Below are positions 8,406 to 16,406 of a stretch of DNA of 64,000 nt, one piece after another. Within the stretch, counting starts at the first letter, position 1, and every line of letters starts with the position of its first letter. A program made the translations under genes and the position numbers. Below the pieces are notes generated by a model, which was not told the DNA's origin, did no database searches, and saw only the letters and a list, made by a program, of their open reading frames with translations. The stretch is from Natrinema sp. SYSU A 869 (GTDB taxonomy: Archaea > Halobacteriota > Halobacteria > Halobacteriales > Natrialbaceae): positions 620,001 to 684,000 of the forward strand of contig NZ_CP082249.1 of the NCBI RefSeq assembly GCF_019879105.1. Reading direction: 5' to 3'.

Positions 8406-9395
8406 ATGACAGATACTCCCATTCGAACGCGGACTGACGAGCGAGACCAGACCGAGCCCGAAACCGAGAGCGAAGCGTCGGCCGAAACCGACCGCGAGCG
8501 AGAGCAGTGTCCGGAGTGTGACGGCCGACTGGTCGCCGACGACGAACACGCCGAGACCGTCTGCGAGGACTGTGGACTGGTCGTCGACGAGGGCGAGATC
8601 GACCGCGGCCCCGAGTGGCGTGCGTTCGACGCCGCCGAGAAAGACGAGAAATCCCGCGTCGGTGCCCCGATGACGAACATGATGCACGATCAGGGGCTCT
8701 CGACAAACATCGGCTGGCAGGACAAGGACGCCTACGGAAAGTCCCTGAGCTCTCGCCAGCGCGAGAAGATGCAGCGTCTGCGCACCTGGAACGAGCGGTT
8801 CCGGACTCGCAACTCCAAAGAACGCAATCTGAAGCAAGCGCTGGGAGAGATCGATCGGATGGCCTCCGCGCTCGGCCTCCCCGAAAACGTCCAGGAAACT
8901 GCCAGCGTCATCTATCGGCGTGCACTCGAGGAGGACCTGCTACCGGGCCGTTCCATCGAAGGCGTCGCAACATCCTCGCTGTACGCCGCGGCCCGACAGG
9001 CCGGCACGCCGCGCAGTCTCGACGAGATTTCCGCGGTCTCCCGCGTCGAGAAAACCGAAGTCGCCCGCACCTATCGATACGTCGTCCGCGAACTCGGGCT
9101 GGAGGTCCAGCCGGCCGATCCCGAAAGCTACGTGCCCCGTTTCGCCAGCGACCTCGACCTTTCCGACGAGAGCGAACTGCGCGCTCGCGGTCTGCTTGCG
9201 ACGGCGAAGGAGAAGGGAATTCACAGCGGCAAATCTCCGGTCGGCCTCGCCGCGGCAGCAGTGTACGCGGCTGCGCTCCTGACGAACGAACAGATCACCC
9301 AAAACGACGTCAGCGAAGTTGCCAGTATCTCCGAAGTCACCATCCGAAACCGGTACCACGAACTGCTCGAGGCTGAGGACGGAGCAACCGTCTGA
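8406..9395 (+). CDS. tfb: Transcription initiation factor IIB (TFB)
   Basis: Archaeal TFB of 329 residues that recruits RNA polymerase to TBP-bound TATA/BRE promoters. After an acidic N-terminal tail of about 30 residues comes the zinc ribbon CPECDGRL...CEDCG, then the B-reader region (GPEWRAFD) and two cyclin-like repeats, the second ending ASISEVTIRNRYHELLEA. Haloarchaea usually have several TFB paralogues; nothing here shows which one this is. A TATA-like gtttaagtg lies about 70 bp upstream. It is monocistronic by appearance. Confidence 0.93.
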   Translation: MTDTPIRTRTDERDQTEPETESEASAETDREREQCPECDGRLVADDEHAETVCEDCGLVVDEGEIDRGPEWRAFDAAEKDEKSRVGAPMTNMMHDQGLSTNIGWQDKDAYGKSLSSRQREKMQRLRTWNERFRTRNSKERNLKQALGEIDRMASALGLPENVQETASVIYRRALEEDLLPGRSIEGVATSSLYAAARQAGTPRSLDEISAVSRVEKTEVARTYRYVVRELGLEVQPADPESYVPRFASDLDLSDESELRARGLLATAKEKGIHSGKSPVGLAAAAVYAAALLTNEQITQNDVSEVASISEVTIRNRYHELLEAEDGATV

Positions 9396-9533
9396 CTCGT
9401 CCACTGAACCGCTGGCGAGCCGACCATTCAATAACATATTACTAGCCCTTAATATTATAATACCGCACCGAGCGCTCACGATCGATCGGTTACGAACTGT
9501 ATACTCAAGGTTGATTTCATCGATGCTGACAGT

Positions 9534-9659
9534 ATGCACTGCGATAACTGTGACACCGATGAGGTTGCATACACGTTAACGACCCACGTCGAACCGGCGG
9601 GACAGGACCACGTCCAACTCCATTTCTGTTCAACCGACTGCCTTCGCGTCTGGACGTGA
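9534..9659 (+). CDS. 41-residue zinc-finger microprotein
   Basis: ATG at 9534 to TGA at 9657-9659. The product starts MHCDNCDTDEVAYTL and ends CSTDCLRVWT. Cysteines are arranged Cys-x2-Cys near the N-terminus and Cys-x3-Cys near the C-terminus, an arrangement expected for a small treble-clef-like zinc finger. The codons have a clear G/C third-position bias. Haloarchaea encode many such microproteins and few have known functions. The adjacent region (9420-9480) is AT-rich and may contain its promoter. Confidence 0.65.
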   Translation: MHCDNCDTDEVAYTLTTHVEPAGQDHVQLHFCSTDCLRVWT

Positions 9660-10044
9660 AGGAGTGGGTCTTGACGGCGGGCCGTCCGATTCACGAGCGG
9701 TGGTGGAATGACTCGACAGTCGGGATTGTCAGCGAGCGCCGGATCCTAATCGCCTCGAGCGAAGACGAATCAAGAGCGGCAGGCTATACGGATAGCGGGT
9801 TATTTCGGGCGAAAAAAGCGATTCAAGAGGGGAGAGATGACTCCCAGTCACGACTCTCGCCGGAGACGTCTCTGATCGGCTCGTCTGCGATGGCGGCGAT
9901 ATTGAGCACACCGCGACGGCCCGCGCGGGTCAGTGCGTGACCGAGACTCAACGACGGTGACCGGTCCCGGCACCGGCTAACTCCATTTCGGCGGCTCGAG
10001 GCCGGGTATTCTCGGGGACACCCACCGAATCGATATGATGGTCC
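9660..10044. other. Intergenic stretch without convincing gene
   Basis: Open frames exist on both strands (plus 9656-9940, minus 9729-9911), but their third-position composition is not biased to G/C as in the neighbours, and neither product resembles a protein I know. I see no tRNA-like fold or repeat. A TATA-like element for the next gene may lie near 10033. Confidence 0.4.
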
Positions 10045-10047
10045 GTG

Positions 10048-11004
10048 ATGGAGGGTGCAGTGATGGGCGCAAATTCGCGATCGCTGGTCACGAACGGGGA
10101 AATCGGGCCCGTCATTCCGCCGACGGTCAATGCGGAATCAACCTATCGGACGGTCAACGGGATCGAGCTACACGCCGTCACGGCAGGCGACGAGACGGAT
10201 CCACTGGTCGTCTTGCTCCACGGCTTTCCCGAGTTCTGGTATAGCTGGCGAACCCAGATCGCACCGCTCGTCGAGGCCAGTTACCGTGTTCTGGTCCCCG
10301 ATCTTCGCGGGTACAACCTGAGCGAGAAACCGAACGGCGTACGAGCGTACCGAATTCGCGACTCCTCGCGGGACGTCGCCGACTTGATCGCGACGGAGAA
10401 CCGAGATGCCGCACACGTCGTCGGCCATGATTGGGGCGGCATGGTCGCTTGGGATCTCGGACTCCACTATCCGGAGACGGTCGATCGACTCGCCGTCGTC
10501 AACGCACCGCATCCGACCGCCTACCGACATCAAGTCATCGCGAACCCCAATCAACTGCGTCGAAGTTGGTACGCCATGGCGTTTCAGCTGCCGTGGCTTC
10601 CCGAGGTCGCCTGCCGATACGACGACTATCGCCTGCTCGAGCGAACCCTTCGCGAAACCGCCGCACCGGGGACGTTCAGCGACGACGGTCTCGCCCGCTA
10701 TCGCCGCGCTTGGGACCGCGACGGGGCGCTCACCGGGATGCTCAATTGGTATCGGGCGGTCGCACGACATCCGCCGAGTCCGTCGACTGACCGGGTCGAC
10801 GTGCCGACACTCGTCGTCTGGGGCGAAGCGGACGCGGCACTTGTGTCCGCCCTCGCGGTCGACAGCGTGGGGTTTTGTCCGGAGAGCCGCCTCGAGTTAC
10901 TACCGGAGGCGAGTCACTGGGTTCACCATGAAAAATCTGAACGAGTGACGGCACTGCTGTGCGAACACCTCGAGTCGACGGCGGACATCAGTCGTTCCAG
11001 ATGA
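10048..11004 (+). CDS. Alpha/beta hydrolase, epoxide-hydrolase-like
   Basis: About 318 residues. The oxyanion motif HGFPEFWYSWR and the nucleophile elbow GHDWGGMVAW (Asp nucleophile) are the classical epoxide-hydrolase/haloalkane-dehalogenase pattern. The acid lies in VVWGEADAALV and the base histidine in EASHWVHHE. Start is ambiguous among GTG 10045, ATG 10048 and ATG 10063. The 3' end overlaps by 17 bp, tail to tail, with a frameshifted DUF2249 gene on the other strand. The Asp nucleophile argues against an ester hydrolase; the natural substrate is unknown. Confidence 0.82.
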   Translation: MEGAVMGANSRSLVTNGEIGPVIPPTVNAESTYRTVNGIELHAVTAGDETDPLVVLLHGFPEFWYSWRTQIAPLVEASYRVLVPDLRGYNLSEKPNGVRAYRIRDSSRDVADLIATENRDAAHVVGHDWGGMVAWDLGLHYPETVDRLAVVNAPHPTAYRHQVIANPNQLRRSWYAMAFQLPWLPEVACRYDDYRLLERTLRETAAPGTFSDDGLARYRRAWDRDGALTGMLNWYRAVARHPPSPSTDRVDVPTLVVWGEADAALVSALAVDSVGFCPESRLELLPEASHWVHHEKSERVTALLCEHLESTADISRSR

Positions 11005-11250
11005 CCGTCACGACTTCGCCCTCGAGTTTGGTGGTCTCGTAGCGATAGCCGCGATCCTCGAGTTTCGGGTAGAGGAATTGCGGGGCGCGGTCATTGCGCT
11101 GGGTGAGCACCGTCTCCTCGGGTAGTTCAACGAGCAACTCGAGGGTCTGCTGGAGCGGATTGGGGGACCGAGCGGCCGCACGTCGAGGGTCTCTCGCGGT
11201 CGCTTGTTCGGTGCGTCGGTACGGTCGACGACAGTGGTGGGTGTTGACAT
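10988..11250 (-). pseudogene. DUF2249 protein, frameshifted
   Basis: The first 25 or so codons from ATG 11250 give MSTPTTVVDRTDAP...ETLDVRPLGPP, then the frame breaks at the C5 run (plus-strand ggggg, 11162-11166). Adding one C continues as PLQQTLELLVELPEETVLT, then YPKLEDRGYRYETTKL and a terminal VVTVIWND, stop at 10988-10990. This is a full DUF2249 domain. These small proteins bind or sense redox cofactors by inference from gene neighbourhoods; their biochemistry is not settled. It is probably a sequencing error; if real, the protein is truncated and nonsense after residue 25. Confidence 0.7.
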
Positions 11251-11367
11251 ATGTTCCCGTTCGGTCCTGCGATAGCTATTGTTCGCCCCGTACGTGTTCG
11301 GTCGCAGTATGGATCAGCGAGTGTGGGTCAGTTGGCGGATCGCCCAGTGCTCACGGACCGACCCGAA

Positions 11368-11601
11368 TCACGTCTCTACTTTCGGGAACGTCGCGACGAA
11401 CTCGTCAGAAGCGATCTGTTCGACCTCGTAGCCATCGGCGTCGAAGGTGTCGACCTCGGCCTCGAACTCGTAGAACAACGGCTTCGGTTCGTGATCGTTG
11501 ACGATCGTCAGCGATTCGCCCGACTCGAGGGCGTCGAACTCGTCGTGGATCGTGGGATGGCGGTTCACCGGTGGAATGTCCCTGACATCGAGTCGTGTCA
11601 T
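11368..11601 (-). CDS. DUF2249 domain protein
   Basis: A 77-residue protein starting MTRLDVRDIPPVNRHPTIHD, with the typical DUF2249 features: LDVR start, EFDALESGESLTIVNDHEPKP (the NDHEP loop) and a closing strand EFVATFPKVET. It is the middle of three DUF2249 genes in a row on this strand, each separated by about 60-120 bp. An imperfect palindrome, CGAACATGATCG, sits upstream near 11643. The cluster faces a Bat-type regulator. Confidence 0.82.
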   Translation of the reverse strand: MTRLDVRDIPPVNRHPTIHDEFDALESGESLTIVNDHEPKPLFYEFEAEVDTFDADGYEVEQIASDEFVATFPKVET

Positions 11602-11663
11602 GCAATTCGTCCTCGGAACGAGTCCAGCATTGCCTTTCGTGCGAACATGATCGGTCCGGATCG

Positions 11664-11891
11664 CTACGCCTGCTCGATGAAGACGTGCCAGACGCCGCCC
11701 TCGCGTTCCTCGCTCTCGTGGGTGAACCCACGGTCGTCGAGCACCTCATAAAGTGGCTCCGGCTCGAATGGGGCGATCAGTCGTAGTCGGTGCTCCGTCT
11801 CGAGGTCCTTGAGTGCGGCCATGATGTCATCGAACGGTGGGCCGTCGATTTCCCTCACATCCAGCGTTCGTTCGGTGGATTTCGTTGCCAT
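11664..11891 (-). CDS. DUF2249 domain protein
   Basis: A 75-residue protein from ATG 11891: MATKSTERTLDVREIDGPPF, then AALKDLETEHRLRLIAPFEP and an end GGVWHVFIEQA. The frame is open far upstream, but upstream codons look non-coding and the ATG gives a normal DUF2249 length. Its 5' side is a 135-bp divergent intergenic region shared with the regulator at 12027 and packed with CGAAC-type palindromes, so the two are probably co-regulated. Confidence 0.8.
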   Translation of the reverse strand: MATKSTERTLDVREIDGPPFDDIMAALKDLETEHRLRLIAPFEPEPLYEVLDDRGFTHESEEREGGVWHVFIEQA

Positions 11892-11930
11892 CGGTTTCGG
11901 GTTCGACCCGGGATCGGTTGATCGTTCGTT

Positions 11931-12025
11931 CGAACGTGTTCGCAACTTTCGGTCTTCCCGCGGAGCGGGAATCCGGCGAACATATTCGTAGCCACCGGGA
12001 TATAGTTTCGAGCGGAACACGTTCG
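11931..12025. promoter_or_regulatory. Divergent control region with three CGAAC-type palindromes
   Basis: Three inverted repeats of one type occur: CGAACGTGTTCG (11931-11942), CGAACATATTCG (11977-11988) and GGAACACGTTCG (12014-12025). A TATA-like gggatatagt (about 11997-12006) predicts a leaderless start at ATG 12027, so the third repeat lies between TATA and start. Haloarchaeal anaerobic-respiration regulators of the NarO/DmsR type are reported to use CGAAC/GTTCG inverted repeats; the spacer here is 2 bp. Confidence 0.6.
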
Positions 12026-12026
12026 T

Positions 12027-12701
12027 ATGGCCCAAGCAACTCTTACCCTCACGATGCCCGAGGACGTCTGGATCCAGCAGATATCGACGAACTATCCCGA
12101 GTCGACCTTCCGGGTCCTCGCGGCCGTGCCCGGATCCGAGTCCGGCTTCGCCCTCGTCCGAATCGCCGGTCCGGCAGTCCCCGAGGTGATCGAGGCCATG
12201 AACGATCACCCACAGCTCACCGAAATCACGCTCGCCCAGTGGAGCGACAACGAGGCGACGGTCCACTTCGAGACGACGTCACCGCTCCTGTTGTTCTCCT
12301 CCCGGGAGTCGGGAATGCCCATCGAGCTCCCGGTCGAAATACAGGACGGTGAGGCGAAAATAGATGTTACGGGCTCCCGTGAACGCCTCGCCGAACTCGC
12401 CGAACAGCTCGAGTACTTCGGCCTCCAGTATCGGATCGAGCACGTTCGCGAGCGACTCCACGAGAGTCAACTGCTCTCAGAGCGGCAACTCGAGGTGATC
12501 GTCGCGGCGGTCGAAGAGGGGTACTACGACACCCCGCGGCGGTCCTCGCTGACCGAACTAGCCGACCACCTCGATATCGCCAAGTCGACCTGCAGCGAGA
12601 CGCTCCATCGAGCCGAGGAAGCGGTAATCAAACGATTCGTCGAGGATCTCCCGAGCGTTGATAGCGACGAAACGCTCGAAGAGGAACTCGCGAGTACCTA
12701 A
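12027..12701 (+). CDS. Bat-type HTH_10 transcriptional regulator
   Basis: A 224-residue regulator. The N-terminal about 150 residues form the bacterio-opsin-activator-like beta domain (MPEDVWIQQISTNYPESTFR...), and the C-terminal HTH_10 reads LSERQLEVIVAAVEEGYYDT then SLTELADHLDIAKSTCSETLHRAEE. It lacks the N-terminal cysteine cluster of NarO/DmsR, so it is not an obvious Fe-S sensor. It lies between the DUF2249 genes and the iron-sulphur/NrfD operon and is the natural candidate for controlling both. Self-control is suggested by a palindrome between its TATA box and start. Confidence 0.85.
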   Translation: MAQATLTLTMPEDVWIQQISTNYPESTFRVLAAVPGSESGFALVRIAGPAVPEVIEAMNDHPQLTEITLAQWSDNEATVHFETTSPLLLFSSRESGMPIELPVEIQDGEAKIDVTGSRERLAELAEQLEYFGLQYRIEHVRERLHESQLLSERQLEVIVAAVEEGYYDTPRRSSLTELADHLDIAKSTCSETLHRAEEAVIKRFVEDLPSVDSDETLEEELAST

Positions 12702-12773
12702 AAGGGCCGTTCGGTGCGATACGGTATCCGGTCGAGCACCGGCCACGTTCGGGACTAGCTGTACTTGTATCCC

Positions 12774-12785
12774 CGAATATGTTCG
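12774..12785. promoter_or_regulatory. CGAATATGTTCG palindrome
   Basis: A fourth, slightly degenerate copy of the CGAAC-type inverted repeat found upstream of the regulator gene. It lies 155 bp before the iron-sulphur protein start, linking that operon to the same putative control. Confidence 0.4.
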
Positions 12786-12881
12786 CATCGATTCTCACGC
12801 GCTGGAAATCGGCTCGGTATTTCATCCGAGTACGGTTGTGAGAGGGGGAATGAGGATAGATAAATGAACGATTTCAAGTGT

Positions 12882-12918
12882 ATGCCGTCGAGTACCTCCG
12901 GCATGACACCAGTGTCAT
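12882..12918. promoter_or_regulatory. Two abutting inverted repeats before the Fe-S operon
   Basis: ATGCCG and CGGCAT pair across 11 bp (12882-12904), and ATGACACCAGTGTCAT (12903-12918) is a perfect palindrome with a 2-bp centre. They share two bases and end 21 bp before ATG 12940. A TATA-like gatagataaatg near 12855-12866 would put the transcript start near 12888, so the repeats would be in the leader RNA or cover the start site. Confidence 0.45.
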
Positions 12919-12939
12919 ATTCAGAGGTGTTCTGATCTA

Positions 12940-14601
12940 ATGAGCACGGACGATGAATCATTCCACCCACTCGGCGAAGAGTGGGAGGACGAACTCGAGA
13001 CGATGCTCGACGATACCGAGTACGACAGCGATCTCGGTATGGAGATGGCCCAGGATGCGATGCGGGTCACCAAGGGCGAGCTCTCTGAAGCCGACTTCCA
13101 CGAACGCTATCACGAGGACGTGATGGAGGAGTTCGGCGAGGACGAGCGACCGACCAAAGAAGCCTACGAGGCAGCACAGGAGGAGGCGAAGGGAACCGCC
13201 TCCAGCATGCTCAATGCCTTCGACGGCGACGATGGAGAAACCCGTCGGGAGACGATGAAGAAGATGGGTGTCGGTGCAGCAGCCGTCGGAATGGGAGCGT
13301 TCGGCGCTACCCAAGACGGTCCCGCGGAGAGCCTCTCCGCCGAAGGAGGGCACTCGGAAACCAACGAGCACAGCGATACCCAGTGGGGGATGACGATTGA
13401 CCTCGAGCGCTGTGACGGCTGTCTGACCTGTATGACGGCCTGTACCCAGGAGAACGATCTCGACGCCGGCGTCAACTGGATGTACGTTATGGCCTGGGAG
13501 GACGACCTCCACGGCAGCCCCGAGGAAGGCGGCAACACCGACGTCTACACCGACTTCAACATGGGGAGCGACTTCAACATGCTCGTGCGGCCATGCCAGC
13601 ACTGCACGGACGCTCCCTGTGAGAAGGTCTGTCCGACGACGGCCCGTCACACCCGCGACAAGGACGGACTCGTCCTGACCGACTACGACGTCTGTATCGG
13701 CTGCCGATACTGTCAGGTTGCCTGTCCCTACGGCGTCAACTACTTCCAGTGGGACGAACCCGACGTGGCCTACGAGGACATCCCGGAGGGGGATGAACGC
13801 GATGTCGACAGCCCCGATCAGATCACGCACGCCGAGTACGAACACGGCGAGCGCTGGGTTGACAGTCGCGCGCCCCGGGGTACGATGAGTAAGTGTACGA
13901 TGTGTCCGTCCATGCAGGACGGCGAGCAGGGCGAAGACAAGGTCGGGACGAGCGCCTGCGAAACGGCCTGTCCGCCGAACGCGATCCAGTTCGGGAACGT
14001 CAAAGACGAGAAGAGCGACCCGTCTCAGCACCGTGACCACCCGAGCAAGAGTCGTGCGATCATTCACCTGACGAACAGCACCGAAAGCAACAAGTCCGCT
14101 CCGTCGGCGGACCAGATCAACAGTGCCCTCAGCGAAGGCGACGACCTCGAGACCGCGATTGGGAAGATCGACGGCCTCACCGAGGACGTCCTCGCGATCA
14201 TGAAGGCGATCGACATCGTCAGCGAGGGTACCGAGCCCAGCGGCGAAGAGAGCAACACCATCCTCGAGAACGAACAGAAGATCCTCTCCGCTGTCGAGGC
14301 CTTCCAGCAGTACGTCGACCTCGAGAGCGAGGAGGCCCGTGACGACCTGCAACTCGGCGACGGGAGCGAACAGGAGGCGAAGTTCCGTCTCCACCAGTAC
14401 ACGGGCAAACCGAGCTCGTTCCAGTTGCTCGAGGACGTCGGGACGAACCCGAACGTCACCTATCTCGGCCAGGAGCCCGGACCGGAGGCCGAACAGGTCG
14501 AAGGGCCAACCAAGTACGAGGACGTAGGAGACCTTGTCGATAAACGGCAGGACCTCCTCGACGAAGAGACCATCGGCGGTGTTGACGGGGTGTCGCTATG
14601 A
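12940..14601 (+). CDS. PsrB/DmsB-like four-cluster iron-sulphur protein
   Basis: A 553-residue electron-transfer subunit. Residues 1-95 form an acidic N-terminal domain. A Tat-like stretch TRRETMKKMGVGAAAVGMGA follows at about 101-120, far from the N-terminus. Then come four ferredoxin-type cysteine groups: CDGCLTCMTACTQ, CQHCTDAPCEKVCP, CIGCRYCQVACPYG and CTMCPS paired with CETACPPN. The last 180 residues are acidic and unassigned. It overlaps by 4 bp with the NrfD-like gene. The pair resembles the Fe-S/membrane half of polysulphide-reductase complexes, but no molybdopterin catalytic subunit is nearby. An internal ATG at 13207 would give a normal Tat leader. Confidence 0.85.
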   Translation: MSTDDESFHPLGEEWEDELETMLDDTEYDSDLGMEMAQDAMRVTKGELSEADFHERYHEDVMEEFGEDERPTKEAYEAAQEEAKGTASSMLNAFDGDDGETRRETMKKMGVGAAAVGMGAFGATQDGPAESLSAEGGHSETNEHSDTQWGMTIDLERCDGCLTCMTACTQENDLDAGVNWMYVMAWEDDLHGSPEEGGNTDVYTDFNMGSDFNMLVRPCQHCTDAPCEKVCPTTARHTRDKDGLVLTDYDVCIGCRYCQVACPYGVNYFQWDEPDVAYEDIPEGDERDVDSPDQITHAEYEHGERWVDSRAPRGTMSKCTMCPSMQDGEQGEDKVGTSACETACPPNAIQFGNVKDEKSDPSQHRDHPSKSRAIIHLTNSTESNKSAPSADQINSALSEGDDLETAIGKIDGLTEDVLAIMKAIDIVSEGTEPSGEESNTILENEQKILSAVEAFQQYVDLESEEARDDLQLGDGSEQEAKFRLHQYTGKPSSFQLLEDVGTNPNVTYLGQEPGPEAEQVEGPTKYEDVGDLVDKRQDLLDEETIGGVDGVSL

Positions 14602-15950
14602 GCACGAAGGAGCCAACTGAAGCGGACATCCTTCGCCCGATCAATACGCTCACGAAGAAGTACTTTATTATATACGGCGCTGCGGCCGTCGGCCTCATTG
14701 CCTTCCTCATCGCCTGGGGATTCCAGCTCCAGAAGGGTCTGGTCGTCACCGGTCTTGGCGACTGGGGGAGCGGTGGCGGTTCGACCTGGGGCCTGTACAT
14801 CGGCGCGTTCATTTGGTGGGTCGGTGTCGCTCACGGCGGCATCATCCTCTCAGCCGCCGTCCGTCTACTCGGCATGGACCGATACCTGCCGATCGCTCGG
14901 CTTGCAGAGATGACAACGATCGGCGGCCTCTCGGCCGCCGGCTTCTACATTCTGGTCCACATGGGCCGTCCGGACCGGATGGTCACGAGTATCATTGGTC
15001 ACTACCACATCACGGTCAACAACTCACCGCTCGTATGGGACGTGACCGTCATCACGGCGTACTTTGTGCTGTCGGCCACCTATCTTGGCCTGACACTACG
15101 GTACGACGTCAACCGCCTGCGTGACGATCTTCCCGACATGTTCGAGCCGGTCTACAAGCTGCTGACGATCGGGTATACCAAGAAGGAAGACGAGGTCATC
15201 GATCGGATGGTCTGGTGGCTCGCAGCGGCAGTCATCATCATGGCCCCGCTCTTGCTTCACGGTGGCGTCATCCCGTGGCTGTTCGCGTTGCTTCCCGCGA
15301 TGCCCGCCTGGTCTGGCGGAATTCAGGGACCGATGTTCCTCAGCATTGCGCTGATGTCGGCGATCAGCGGCGTGATCATCATCTCGTACGCGTTCCGCCG
15401 CGCGTACGACTGGGACCACATCATCACCGACGACATCTTCCGCGGGCTACTCCTGTGGCTCGGGTTCTTCACCCTGTTGTTCCTCTGGTTCCAGCTGCAG
15501 GCAGTCTTCAACGGTATCTTCCTCGGCCCGCTTGACAAAGCACACGCGGCTGAGGCGAAGATCGCTCATCCGCTCTACCGTATCGCGATTGGGCTGATCT
15601 TCTCGTCACTCGTGTATATCTTCGCTCAGGGGATCCGTCCGGCACTATTCAGCAAGAAACGGGCGCTCGTCGTCAGCTGTGCAGTGCTTATGGGGACGCT
15701 GACCGAGAAGATCCTGTTCGTCGTTGAAGGGTTCATGGACCCACACTTCAATATCTACGCCAACACGCCCGGGACCTACTTCCCGAGCCTGGTTGAGTGG
15801 CTGTCACTCGTCGGGACGACTGCGCTGGTTGTACTTTTATTCCTCAACCTCTCGAAGCTAGTCCCAGTGGTCGAACTTCACGCGGTCGAACACCTGCGCG
15901 ACGACCACGCACACGAGGACGAAGCGACTGAACCCGAGGTGGAAGCATGA
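14598..15950 (+). CDS. NrfD/PsrC-like membrane quinone-interacting subunit
   Basis: A 450-residue protein with about nine or ten hydrophobic helices. The family fold exchanges electrons between membrane quinol and the Fe-S subunit. The segments WGLYIGAFIWWVGVAHGGI, HMGRPDRMVTSIIGHYHI and NNSPLVWDV are typical of NrfD proteins. The C-terminal tail is acidic and histidine-rich (HLRDDHAHEDEATEPE). Start ATG overlaps the Fe-S gene stop (ATGA) and the stop overlaps the next start by 4 bp, so the three genes are one coupled operon. Menaquinone from the nearby men genes is a plausible partner. Confidence 0.87.
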   Translation: MSTKEPTEADILRPINTLTKKYFIIYGAAAVGLIAFLIAWGFQLQKGLVVTGLGDWGSGGGSTWGLYIGAFIWWVGVAHGGIILSAAVRLLGMDRYLPIARLAEMTTIGGLSAAGFYILVHMGRPDRMVTSIIGHYHITVNNSPLVWDVTVITAYFVLSATYLGLTLRYDVNRLRDDLPDMFEPVYKLLTIGYTKKEDEVIDRMVWWLAAAVIIMAPLLLHGGVIPWLFALLPAMPAWSGGIQGPMFLSIALMSAISGVIIISYAFRRAYDWDHIITDDIFRGLLLWLGFFTLLFLWFQLQAVFNGIFLGPLDKAHAAEAKIAHPLYRIAIGLIFSSLVYIFAQGIRPALFSKKRALVVSCAVLMGTLTEKILFVVEGFMDPHFNIYANTPGTYFPSLVEWLSLVGTTALVVLLFLNLSKLVPVVELHAVEHLRDDHAHEDEATEPEVEA

Positions 15951-16258
15951 ACTCAGCATTAACAACAATTCCGTCGGAACTCCTGTACCACGGCTATGAC
16001 GGCACCGCCGGCTTCACCGGCTTCGCCAACGAGGGGACTTGGATCATCTTCGCAGTCATTCTGGTCCCAGTCTACATCATGCTCGCAGCGTGGTTCCTCG
16101 GTGAACCCCGCGACACGAAGGCCGGACTGACCGGCGTGAGCTACCTCGTCGGACTGACGACGTCGATGTGGGTCGGGATGTTCGTCCTGACCGTGCTGAT
16201 CGGCGTCGTCTTCTATGGCGGCCCGCCGGAGCCGATCAGCAGCGTCGGCCCGCCGTAA
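15947..16258 (+). CDS. Small two-helix membrane protein of the NrfD operon
   Basis: A 103-residue protein with two clear hydrophobic helices (WIIFAVILVPVYIMLAAWFL and TTSMWVGMFVLTVLIGVVFY) joined by a short loop GEPRDTKAGL, and a proline-rich end. It overlaps the NrfD-like gene by 4 bp. I do not recognise a family; its coupling suggests a small anchor or assembly subunit of the same membrane complex. Confidence 0.75.
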   Translation: MNSALTTIPSELLYHGYDGTAGFTGFANEGTWIIFAVILVPVYIMLAAWFLGEPRDTKAGLTGVSYLVGLTTSMWVGMFVLTVLIGVVFYGGPPEPISSVGPP

Positions 16259-16406
16259 CCGTCTCCGAATCACAGCTGAACACCGATTTCATCTTTCGCG
16301 CTTGCTACTATCACCCACTATGCCACCCGTGAGTTCCGGCTCTCGAGTATCGAACCATCACACGTATCCCGTTGCACACCCTCCATTCGGCTAGCATACA
16401 GTCACT

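Noticed and set aside
9656-9940. Plus-strand frame of 94 codons after the zinc microprotein
   Set aside because: Third positions are not G/C-biased and it starts inside the preceding gene's last codon; no protein-like motif.
12958-14394. 478-codon frame antisense to the Fe-S protein
   Set aside because: It mirrors the acidic, GC-rich coding strand; the sense frame has four ferredoxin cysteine sets.
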